From: JBBDIM01 sp040880405
GTDB taxonomy: Bacteria; Planctomycetota; Planctomycetia; Pirellulales; Pirellulaceae
NCBI GenBank assembly: GCA_040880405.1
Contig: JBBDIM010000135.1
Location: 1-19,831 of the forward strand
Length of the DNA: 19,831 nt
Direction of reading: 5' to 3'
Of the stretch, positions 1-6,779 are shown in pieces (positions within the stretch are counted from its first letter, which is position 1; each line of letters begins with the position of its first letter). The translations under genes were made by a program, and so were the position numbers. The notes under the pieces are model-generated. The model did not search any database, was not told where the DNA came from, and saw nothing but the letters and a program-made list of their open reading frames with translations.

Positions 1-55
1 TGCTCATTTCGCCCTCTGAAATCGATTGGACTTGGTGAACCACCAGTTCGGGCGA

Positions 56-89
56 CCAGGGGAACCATCAAGCCTCAAGGTTCCCCTGG
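56..89. repeat. Perfect 11-bp inverted repeat (hairpin) downstream of the RHH gene
   Basis: The arms at 56-66 and 79-89 (CCAGGGGAACC and its exact complement) enclose a 12-nt spacer. The hairpin lies about 100 nt beyond the stop of the minus-strand ribbon-helix-helix gene, in otherwise unexplained sequence at 1-187. No T-run follows on either strand, so it is not a standard intrinsic terminator. It could be an RNA-stabilising or Rho-type end, a small repetitive element, or a protein-binding site of the island. No other copy was seen in this window. Confidence 0.6.
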
Positions 90-187
90 ACCCCTCCTTC
101 TCCAACAAAGCGCGACGCGTTTTTAGAGGTCGTAACATGTTCTGGAGCTCCGGGTTTTCCATCTTCGAAAACGGGCTTTGTGAGGGA

Positions 188-637
188 TTAGTATTCCTCG
201 GCGGTGTAACGGACCGGCCGGCCGCTGTAGTCGAGTACGAACCAGACTTCTCCCTTGTCGAGTATCGTGCCAATCTCTTCCCGTGAGGGTGTCTTTCCGC
301 CAATTTGATCATGATTTTCCAGGCGGAACTCGTAATCGGTTTCAGTGAAACGACGTCCAGGCTTCCCGATAAACAGGCATTTTGACCTGGATTCCACATT
401 CACCACTTCTCCGCTAATCCTTGGCAGGCCCGGCTGCATACGGTCCGCGACCCCTTCAATGATTCCGGCCACCAGTTGATTGATGCTGATGCCGCATTGT
501 TCCGCCATGTTCTTCACCTTCCGGTGGATATCCGCATCGACACGGACGCGAAGGTCGGCGGAAGCGTCTTCCAGGATTTCCGGTTCCGGCGGGGACTTTG
601 TCGATGTCTTCCTTGCTGTCGTCTTGCGTTTTGCCAT
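188..637 (-). CDS. Ribbon-helix-helix (Arc/HicB-antitoxin-like) DNA-binding protein
   Basis: A 149-residue protein. Residues 1-20 are a basic, Lys/Arg/Thr-rich tail. Residues about 28-67 (LRVRVDADIHRKVKNMAEQ, then GISINQLVAGII) have the pattern of a ribbon-helix-helix fold: a short beta strand with alternating residues, then two helices, the second beginning after the GISIN turn. The C-terminal 80 residues are mixed alpha/beta and unrecognised, ending in a strand-rich VWFVLDYSGRPVRY segment. A strong ribosome site (AGGAGG, 8 nt before the ATG) fixes the start. Such proteins usually act as autorepressors, antitoxins or plasmid/island regulators. No toxin gene is visible beside it, so antitoxin is only one option. 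It sits in the island 300 nt downstream of the integrase on the same strand, so it is probably accessory cargo or an island regulator. Confidence 0.72.
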   Translation of the reverse strand: MAKRKTTARKTSTKSPPEPEILEDASADLRVRVDADIHRKVKNMAEQCGISINQLVAGIIEGVADRMQPGLPRISGEVVNVESRSKCLFIGKPGRRFTETDYEFRLENHDQIGGKTPSREEIGTILDKGEVWFVLDYSGRPVRYTAEEY

Positions 638-941
638 GGATCGTTCCTCCTATTGCTCAGGATTCGGAATTTTCGTAGGCGTCACTTTACTGTTTGGGCG
701 TATTTTGTGGCAATAGATGTCCCTTGCTTTATGGCATTTAATGCGGCATGATGTGCGGCGTCGTTTCGATGCCTCATCCAACCGGACCAGCGAGCCAAGA
801 ATTCCTCGGCGATACAATAGAGGAGACGCGCCTGAAAACAAGTGGCGCGGCGTTACTTTTTGAAGAGTTGCTGTCTTGTGAAGGCAGGGATGCTAGCGGA
901 GTGAGCAACCTCGAGCATCCAAGGATTGGGGCTGATCCCGA
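638..941. other. Gap between integrase and RHH gene, no gene recognised
   Basis: About 300 nt. Only the strong ribosome site of the RHH gene (about 640-650, minus strand) can be named. Short open frames on both strands have no recognisable protein, no good ribosome site and no similarity to anything I know. An excisionase-like gene, which often lies near an integrase, was looked for and not seen. Confidence 0.5.
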
Positions 942-1955
942 TCAAGAGTCGCTGGGCGAACCTTCTTTTTTCTGAATGGCCTTCCGGGCCTGTTCGCGGA
1001 GAAATTTCGGATTCTTGGCGATGTGGGAGTAGACCCGACCGACCATCGTGGCGTCCTTGTGCCCCATGAGATGCGCCACGGAGATCGGATCGATTCCCCC
1101 TTCGGTCAGGGCCTGGGTGGCGAAGGAATGCCGGGCACCGTAGGCAATCACCCGGAAACCGACTTTCTCGCCTACTCGGGTCAACTGGCATTTGATGGCG
1201 TCCTTGGTCCAGGGACGGCCCCGCGTGTTCCGAAACAAGGGACCAGCGGGGCTTGCCTGGGCGAGCCGATCCAGGATGGCCTTGGCCTCCGGGACGAGGT
1301 AGATCACCCGCGATTCATGCTCTCCCTTCGATTCGTCCGCCGGGAAGATGACCAGATCGTCGTGCAGGTGGCGAGTCTCGATCGAGCGGGCCTCCAGGGG
1401 ACGGCATCCGGTCAAGTAGAGGAAATCGAGCAAGTCCCCCAAGGCCCCCGCCTGCTCCCGAATCTGTTTCCATTGTTCCGGCGTGTAGAACACGTCCCGA
1501 CGTTTGCGGCGGGGCTTTTTCATGCCCGTGATCGGATTACGGTCGAGGTATTCCTGCTCGACTCCCCAGTTAAGCATCCTCTGGACGGTGCCCACGGCGT
1601 CATTCTGGGCGGTCGAGCCGACTCCCAATCCTTCATGCCATTTGCGGACCTGGTGAACGCGAAGTTGCGAGGGACGGAGCCGTTTGCCGACGCTCTCGAT
1701 GAATGATTTCAGGTAATAGCGATGGCGGGAGTAGGTGGCGGGCTTACGATGGACCTCGCACCAATCGAGGTAAACCTGGGAAAGTTCGTAAAGCGTGGTC
1801 AAGTCACTTTTGACCTGCTCCCGGTTGGCCATCAGTTCGTGGAATTTCTCAAAGGCGGCCTCCCGGTCCTTACCGAGTGAGATCTGGCGGCCAGCAATCG
1901 AGCAGTACCAACTTTGGGTCTGCTTGCGGAGAAAGGGTTTGGGTTGTCGTGGCAT
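942..1955 (-). CDS. Tyrosine recombinase / phage-type integrase
   Basis: A 337-residue site-specific recombinase. The N-terminal part (residues about 50-135) is a SAM-like core-binding domain (TTLYELSQVYLDWCEVHR). The catalytic domain follows with Arg185 (TGCRPLEAR), Lys210 (ESKGEHE), Arg275 in AYGARHSFAT, His299 (LMGHKD) and the nucleophile Tyr309 (GRVYSHI). The usual His of the HxxR box is Tyr272, as in many integrases of planctomycetes. The frame is open up to 2120, into the tRNA, but the ATG at 1955 has GGAG 8 nt upstream and starts a typical integrase N-terminus, so it was chosen. The gene lies about 95 nt from the 3' end of tRNA-Pro, the classical position of an island integrase beside its attachment site. 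It probably cuts and joins at the 3' part of that tRNA. All catalytic residues are present, so it may be active. Confidence 0.93.
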   Translation of the reverse strand: MPRQPKPFLRKQTQSWYCSIAGRQISLGKDREAAFEKFHELMANREQVKSDLTTLYELSQVYLDWCEVHRKPATYSRHRYYLKSFIESVGKRLRPSQLRVHQVRKWHEGLGVGSTAQNDAVGTVQRMLNWGVEQEYLDRNPITGMKKPRRKRRDVFYTPEQWKQIREQAGALGDLLDFLYLTGCRPLEARSIETRHLHDDLVIFPADESKGEHESRVIYLVPEAKAILDRLAQASPAGPLFRNTRGRPWTKDAIKCQLTRVGEKVGFRVIAYGARHSFATQALTEGGIDPISVAHLMGHKDATMVGRVYSHIAKNPKFLREQARKAIQKKEGSPSDS

Positions 1956-2048
1956 GGGTTGCTCCTCATTTCGTGCATTGAAACGTGCATTGGACGTTTC
2001 AATCGTCAGGAGCAGGGGCAAAAAAGCAAGGTTTTGCCGAGAAAAAAA

Positions 2049-2124
<76 letters not shown>

Positions 2125-2356
2125 AGGGTTTCGGATCGGACGGGAATTTGATCTGTTAGACAAGGCCCACCTGAGAAAGCACAGCCGGGGCGGGTTCGCG
2201 GTTGGCGCGAGGGGTTGCTCCGGGGGGCTGACTACTTATGTTGCCAGCTTCGCCTTGACCGAAGGGATTCATTGTAGCTTTCGCCGGGATTGGGTCAACG
2301 GGAAGTAAATTTTGCGATTTGTGGTCGGAAGCGGTGGCGGCTTGCCACTTGGCAAA

Positions 2357-4102
2357 TTACGACCCGCTCAGCTTCCAGTCGACGAGTTGCACTTCCACGG
2401 TGGCTCGGCCGCGGAAGTGGTTGAGGACGGGGTGGTAGGCGAAGTCGAGGGGGCCGGTGGCCTTTTCCAGTTCTTCCGCCCAGTCTCCCTTGCCGAAGGC
2501 GACCCCGCGGATTTTCACGCCGTGGTGTTCTAGCTGCACCGAGAGGTGGCGTTCTCCCCCTCCCATTTTCTTGGGCGGGGCGGCCAGTTTCGCGCCGGTG
2601 GCGCACATGAGCGGACGGCGATTGCCTTGGCCGAACGGCCCGAGTCGTTCGATTTGATCCATGGTCTGCTTGGTCAACTGGCTGAGCGGGGCCTCGGCGT
2701 CAATCACGATTTCCGCGATGCGGTCTTCGCTGGCGATGTTGGCGCTGGCGTATTCCAAGAAGTCTTGACGGAACGATTCGACCTGAGCCTCCTCAATTTG
2801 TAAGCCAGCGGCGGCGGCGTGGCCTCCGTATCCCAACAGCCGTTCGGAGCAATTGCCCAGGGCCTCGTGCAGGTTCATCCCGCTGGCGCTGCGGCAAGAG
2901 CCGACCCCCGGTTTTAGCCCGGTCTCGTCCAAGGCGATCATGATTACCGGGCGATGATGCTTCTCCGCCAACCGCCCGGCGACGATTCCGATGACGCCGG
3001 GGTGCCAACCTCGGCCGGCCAAAACGAGGGCTCGATCGCGTTCCAGATCGCACTCCTCTTTGATCTGCTTGCTGGCGGCGAGTTGGATGCTGCGTTCGAG
3101 GCTGCCGCGGCTCTCGTTGAGTTGGTGGATGTACTCGGCTAGGGCGGTGGTGCGGTCGTGGGAATCGGTCGTGAGCAGTTCGATCGCCAGTTGGGCCTGA
3201 CCGAGCCGGCCGGCGGCGTTAAGGCGAGGGGCGATCGAGAAGCCGATGTCGTCGCTGCCGAGCGATGCGCGTTTGTCCAGCCCGGTCAGCTTCATCAGCG
3301 CGGCAACACCCGCCACCGGGTACTCACGGAGGCAGTTGAGCCCATGCCGGACCAACAGCCGATTTTCGTCGACCAGCGGGACGACGTCGGCCACGGTTCC
3401 AATCGCGGCGATTCCGACCGCGGAGAGGAGAAACGTGCGATGCCGGTCGGTCACTCGTTTGGCGTCGCAGGCCCTTTGGCAGAGGGCCCAGGCTAGTTTT
3501 AAGGCGACGCCCGCGCCGCAGAGTCCGCCGAATGGGTAAGAGTGCCCTGGGAGCCGGGGGTGGACAATCGCCGCGGCGTCTGGCAAGGACTCGGCGAACT
3601 CGTGATGGTCTGTAATGACCAGCGTCAGGCCAATGGTCTTGGCGTGGGCCGCTTCGGCCAGGCTGGCGATCCCGCAGTCGACGGTAATCACAAGGTGTGC
3701 GCCGCGCTGCTTGAGCTTGTCGAGGGCTTCGAGATTGAGGCCGTACCCTTCATCAATGCGGTTGGGAACGTAGTAATGGACGTTTCCGCCGAGTAGTTGC
3801 AGGCAGCGGTAGAGGATCGCGGTGGAGGTGATTCCATCCGCGTCGTAATCGCCATAGATGTAGATCTTTTGCCCGGCGGAAAGGGCGGCTTGAATCGTAT
3901 CGACCGCCGAGGGAATGCCAGGCAGCAGTTCGGGATCGCGGAGGCCGCTCAATTTAGCGTCTAGAAACTCCCGAGCAACCGACGGGTCGACGATGCCGCG
4001 GCTGACTAAGAGCTGCGCCACAATCGGAGAGAGATTGGCGGAACGCTCCAGGGCACGGACCTTGGCCGGATCATGAGGAGTGATGCGCCAGCGAACTTCC
4101 AT
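2357..4102 (-). CDS. recJ: Single-stranded-DNA-specific exonuclease RecJ
   Basis: A 581-residue protein, close to the usual RecJ length. It degrades single-stranded DNA 5' to 3' in recombination and mismatch or base-excision repair, using two metal ions in the cytoplasm. The DHH domain shows motif I at 84-90 (GDYDADG), VDCG at 141-144, DHH at 165-167 and the CGAGVALKLAWAL helix (about 195-207). IAPRLNAAGRL at 290-300 is also a conserved RecJ block. The DHHA1 domain follows with GWHPGVIGIVAGRL at 365-378, GSCRSASGMNLHEAL at 401-415 and GGHAAAAGL at 426-434. The last 120 residues are the OB-like C-terminal domain. No Shine-Dalgarno sequence is visible before the ATG at 4102. It lies downstream of rpmG on the same strand, separated by 173 nt and a strong hairpin, so co-transcription is uncertain. 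Confidence 0.96.
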   Translation of the reverse strand: MEVRWRITPHDPAKVRALERSANLSPIVAQLLVSRGIVDPSVAREFLDAKLSGLRDPELLPGIPSAVDTIQAALSAGQKIYIYGDYDADGITSTAILYRCLQLLGGNVHYYVPNRIDEGYGLNLEALDKLKQRGAHLVITVDCGIASLAEAAHAKTIGLTLVITDHHEFAESLPDAAAIVHPRLPGHSYPFGGLCGAGVALKLAWALCQRACDAKRVTDRHRTFLLSAVGIAAIGTVADVVPLVDENRLLVRHGLNCLREYPVAGVAALMKLTGLDKRASLGSDDIGFSIAPRLNAAGRLGQAQLAIELLTTDSHDRTTALAEYIHQLNESRGSLERSIQLAASKQIKEECDLERDRALVLAGRGWHPGVIGIVAGRLAEKHHRPVIMIALDETGLKPGVGSCRSASGMNLHEALGNCSERLLGYGGHAAAAGLQIEEAQVESFRQDFLEYASANIASEDRIAEIVIDAEAPLSQLTKQTMDQIERLGPFGQGNRRPLMCATGAKLAAPPKKMGGGERHLSVQLEHHGVKIRGVAFGKGDWAEELEKATGPLDFAYHPVLNHFRGRATVEVQLVDWKLSGS

Positions 4103-4181
4103 GAAGATTTAGGCCTTACTCCAAAAGCATTGCGTGGGACCGCCGCAGGAAAGACGAGTTGCGCGTACCCCACACGCAACA

Positions 4182-4202
4182 AGCCGGTTCGAGGAACCGG
4201 CT
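4182..4202 (-). terminator. Strong hairpin between rpmG and recJ, possible terminator
   Basis: A perfect 9-bp stem (AGCCGGTTC with GAACCGGCT) has a 3-nt loop. On the minus strand it lies 74 nt after the rpmG stop and is followed by TTGTTGCG, a poor T-tract. It could terminate or attenuate rpmG transcription before recJ, or stabilise the 3' end of the rpmG message. Confidence 0.45.
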
Positions 4203-4275
4203 CGGCGGAAATTTTGTTCGAGCTGCCCAACAAATTCGGCACCCGATGTCTTGATGCCCCGTGAAGGGCAGACGA

Positions 4276-4440
4276 CTACTTCTTCTTTTCGTTGTGCCAG
4301 GTGTGCTTACGCAGACGCGGGCAGTACTTGCGAAGCTTGAGCTTCTCGCCCCCCGGCTTCCGCTTGAGGGAGTAGTTATAGTCCCCCGTTTCCTCGCAAA
4401 CGAGGAAGATGGTTTCCGCTTTTTTGTTCTTCTTGGCCAT
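4276..4440 (-). CDS. rpmG: 50S ribosomal protein L33
   Basis: A 54-residue basic protein beginning MAKKNKKAETIFLVCEETGD and continuing NYSLKRKPGGEKLKLRKY, then CPRLRKHTWHNEKKK. This is the standard L33 pattern of the large ribosomal subunit. Zinc-binding L33 has two Cys-x2-Cys pairs. Here one cysteine of each pair remains (Cys15 and Cys40) and the partners are Glu18 and Leu43, so this is a degenerate, probably zinc-free form. The start is the only reasonable ATG; the upstream sequence has no clear Shine-Dalgarno. Elsewhere rpmG often lies near secE/nusG, but here it is alone with recJ. Confidence 0.95.
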   Translation of the reverse strand: MAKKNKKAETIFLVCEETGDYNYSLKRKPGGEKLKLRKYCPRLRKHTWHNEKKK

Positions 4441-4530
4441 GGTTTCGGTTTCCCAAGCTGCTTTGGGATCAATCTTCCAGTAAATGCAATCCTAGTTTTT
4501 ACCCGATTGCCGCCGGGGCGACTAGGGATT

Positions 4531-4554
4531 CCCCGCGGAAATTTTCGCGCGGGG
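4531..4554. repeat. GC-rich inverted repeat upstream of rpmG
   Basis: CCCCGCG at 4531-4537 and CGCGGGG at 4548-4554 are exact complements. The inner GAAA/TTTC almost extends the pairing, with one bulged base. It lies about 90-115 nt upstream of the rpmG start, in the likely leader or promoter region. It may be an operator or an RNA structure in the rpmG leader. Confidence 0.45.
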
Positions 4555-4593
4555 CGAGAAGTGAGACAAATCTCGCGGCATTGACCCACTAAC

Positions 4594-4611
4594 GGGGGGG
4601 GTTGGGGGGGG
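4594..4611 (+). other. G8-TT-G8 tract, potential G-quadruplex
   Basis: Two runs of eight G are separated by TT on the plus strand. Divided as GGG-GG-GGG-TT-GGG-GG-GGG this contains four G-triplets with 2-nt loops, enough for an intramolecular quadruplex. It is intergenic, about 155 nt from the rpmG start and 455 nt before the 5068 gene. The runs are also prone to slippage in replication and to sequencing error. Confidence 0.55.
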
Positions 4612-5067
4612 TCGACGATTTGCGGGCGATGTTTTTCTGAGTACATCTCCGTGACTTGTGCGTTTTCCCCTTCGGTGTCCATTACCCGGCAATAATTGAC
4701 TGAGCCAGTCGCGAAGTTTCAAGAGAGGCTACCGCGAGCTTAATTACGCGAATTAGGACCACTAGGGGGTTGGTGAATGGCACCATTGCCTTACAATTAG
4801 GGTGCTTAAACTTCGCTGAGATTAGTTTGACGCGAGTACGCCGCAAAGCAGGTCTTCGTCTGGCGTTGTCAATCATAATGTGCATGGACTCGGGGTAGAT
4901 CATCGCCCCTTCACGTGCCGAGATGTTGCTGGCGAGCTTTGCTTGATTCCAAAAACCTTTTCACAATTTAAGACTCGTTTTTGCGGTCTTCGCGTGATGC
5001 GAGACGGGCCGTGAATCCACGACCACGACGGGTCTTCTCAGTTGGGTCTCCCCGGAGTTGAATCACG

Positions 5068-6573
5068 ATGACCGCAGATCAATCACAAGACGTTGAAGAG
5101 ACGCAATACGAAGAAGAACGTCCCCGGATGGTCTCGCGTTGGGTGCTGTTGACCGCGGTGCCGGCCTGGCTGGTGAGCTTGGTAGTGCATTTGGCGGTGG
5201 TGCTGTTGATGTTCTTGTTCATCGTCGACGACAGCATGCGGAACCAACGGACCGTCACGATCAACGACGCGAGCGACGCGGAGGAGATTGAAGAGTTTGT
5301 GATGGAGGAGTTCGAGCCGATCGACATGCAGACGCTGGAGTTCGACACCCCGCCGGATCAACCGGAAGACGCGATCGTGACGGACGAGATCGTGTTTTCG
5401 GATTTCAATGAAATGGAAGCGGCCACGATGCAGCAAGATCTGGCCGATTTCGCGGACGAAACCGCGCCCGCCTCCGACTTGATGTCCGAATTGGCGGGAG
5501 TCGATGGCAACGCGACCGCCGGGCGTGGCCAAGCTTCGCGGACCCAGATGTTGCGAGAAGGGGGTGGAACCGGGGCTAGTGAAGAGGCGGTGGTGTACGG
5601 TTTGAAGTGGCTCGCCGAGCATCAGATGCCCAATGGCATGTGGAGCTTCGACCACCGTAAGGGGGCACGCAAGCCGGGCAGTAAGAATTGGGGCTCGATT
5701 GATGGCCCCAAGGGTGCGACCGCGATGGCGCTCTTGCCATTTCTCGGAGCGGGTCACACCCACAAGGAAGGCAAGTACAAGAAGGAAGTCGAAGCGGGGC
5801 TGAAGGCCTTGATCTCGCAAATGAAGGTCCGAGGCGACATGGGAGACCTGACCGAATCAGGCGGCAGCATGTATTCGCACGGCTTGGGAACGATCACCCT
5901 GTGCGAAGCGTACGCTATGACTCAGGACAAGCAACTTCTGCTTCCGGCCCAGGCCGCCTTGAACTTCGTGACGTATGCCCAGGACCCGGTCGGTGGCGGG
6001 TGGCGTTATCAGCCGCGTCAACCTGGGGATACCAGCGTGGTGGGCTGGCAGGTGATCGGACTCAAGAGTGGCCAGATGGGCTATCTCAACGTGAACAAGA
6101 ACACGGTCGCCGGCGCGATCAAGTTCCTGGATGGGGTCCAAGCGGAGGGGGGGGCGTTTTACGGCTACTCCAGCCCCGGCAAGGGCAAATCAACTACGGC
6201 GATCGGCTTGCTCTCTCGAATGTACTTGGGTTGGAAAAAGGAAAACCCCGCCTTGGAGAAAGGGGTCGAGTTCCTCAGCAAGTCGGGTCCCGACAAAACC
6301 AACATGTACTACAACTACTACGCGACCCAGGTCATGCGTCAGTATGGCGGCCCGAAATGGGAGGCCTGGAACGAGGCGATGCGAGATCAGTTGGTCGCCA
6401 CGCAGGTAAAGCAGGAACAACCGGAAGCGGGTAGTTGGTACTTCAACGGCTCGCATGCCTCCAAAGGGGGGAGATTGTATGACACCTCTCTCTCTGTCCT
6501 GACCCTTGAGGTCTATTATCGCCACCTGCCGATCTACAAGCAGGCCGCGTCCGAAGAGGAATTCCCGCTCTAA
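5068..6573 (+). CDS. Membrane-anchored squalene-cyclase-like (alpha/alpha toroid) protein, paralogue 1
   Basis: A 501-residue protein. Residues 1-24 are polar and acidic, 25-53 form a transmembrane segment (WVLLTAVPAWLVSLVVHLAV...), and 60-160 are a strongly acidic, probably disordered linker (EEIEEFVMEEFEPID). From about 165 to the end is an alpha/alpha-toroid domain of the prenyltransferase/squalene-oxidase repeat type. Features include a QW-like motif at 186-192 (QMPNGMW), helix repeats with conserved Gly/Asp, and a Tyr-rich block NMYYNYYATQVM. The DxDD acid motif of squalene-hopene cyclases is not seen, so cyclisation of squalene is not claimed. The most likely topology is a membrane anchor with the toroid on the outer side. 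The start has GGAG 11 nt upstream. It is followed by an intrinsic terminator and then its paralogue. The function of this planctomycete family is unknown to me. Confidence 0.85.
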   Translation: MTADQSQDVEETQYEEERPRMVSRWVLLTAVPAWLVSLVVHLAVVLLMFLFIVDDSMRNQRTVTINDASDAEEIEEFVMEEFEPIDMQTLEFDTPPDQPEDAIVTDEIVFSDFNEMEAATMQQDLADFADETAPASDLMSELAGVDGNATAGRGQASRTQMLREGGGTGASEEAVVYGLKWLAEHQMPNGMWSFDHRKGARKPGSKNWGSIDGPKGATAMALLPFLGAGHTHKEGKYKKEVEAGLKALISQMKVRGDMGDLTESGGSMYSHGLGTITLCEAYAMTQDKQLLLPAQAALNFVTYAQDPVGGGWRYQPRQPGDTSVVGWQVIGLKSGQMGYLNVNKNTVAGAIKFLDGVQAEGGAFYGYSSPGKGKSTTAIGLLSRMYLGWKKENPALEKGVEFLSKSGPDKTNMYYNYYATQVMRQYGGPKWEAWNEAMRDQLVATQVKQEQPEAGSWYFNGSHASKGGRLYDTSLSVLTLEVYYRHLPIYKQAASEEEFPL

Positions 6574-6620
6574 GCGAAGCCCCCCATGGGACGCTGAACC
6601 CTACAACCCGAAAATTCGAT

Positions 6621-6659
6621 AAGCCTTGCCAGATTATCCCTATTTGGCAAGGCTTTTTT
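6621..6659 (+). terminator. Intrinsic terminator after anchored toroid gene 1
   Basis: A perfect 11-bp stem (AAGCCTTGCCA at 6621-6631 and TGGCAAGGCTT at 6645-6655) has a 13-nt loop and runs directly into six T (6654-6659). It begins 47 nt after the stop codon of the 5068 gene. This is the clearest Rho-independent terminator in the window and it separates the two paralogues into different transcription units. Confidence 0.9.
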
Positions 6660-6688
6660 GTTGTCGGGAAGGGGCACTTCTGAAAAGC

Positions 6689-6694
6689 TATAAT
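6689..6694 (+). promoter_or_regulatory. Possible -10 box for anchored toroid gene 2 operon
   Basis: An exact TATAAT lies 30 nt after the upstream terminator and 85 nt before the TTG start at 6780. No good -35 box is found at the normal distance; the nearest is TTGTCG at 6661-6666 with a 22-nt spacer. The call rests on position and on the -10 match alone. Confidence 0.35.
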
Positions 6695-6779
6695 TAGGGG
6701 CGACGCTCCTTCGGCAGTGAATTAGTGTCTGTGAATCGCGGTTCCGGGAATCTAACAATCATCGAGGACGCGTAACCCT

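Larger units (their letters stand above)
4441..5067. other. Divergent spacer between rpmG and the first anchored toroid gene
   Basis: About 630 nt without a convincing gene. It must contain the promoters for rpmG (leftward) and the 5068 gene (rightward). It holds the inverted repeat at 4531-4554 and the G8-TT-G8 tract at 4594-4611, listed separately. A weak rightward promoter candidate is TTGCTT at 4939-4944 and CACAAT at 4962-4967 (17-nt spacing). The part from 4700 to 4980 is visibly more A/T-rich than the flanking genes. A 73-codon minus-strand frame at 4682-4903 has no recognisable product and is not called. Confidence 0.5.

Noticed and set aside
4..399. 131-codon minus-strand open frame
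   Set aside because: It overlaps the RHH gene in another frame, has no ribosome site and shows no recognisable domain; the RHH frame has a strong ribosome site and a clear fold.
4116..4682. 188-codon minus-strand open frame across rpmG
   Set aside because: It reads through the L33 gene in a different frame and gives a low-complexity Arg/Pro/Ser-rich product. L33 is certain.
4682..4903. 73-codon minus-strand open frame in the divergent spacer
   Set aside because: No recognised family and no ribosome site. It could be a small gene, but nothing in the sequence supports it.
5083..5820. 245-codon minus-strand open frame
   Set aside because: Antisense shadow of the anchored toroid gene; His/Arg-rich product with no domain.
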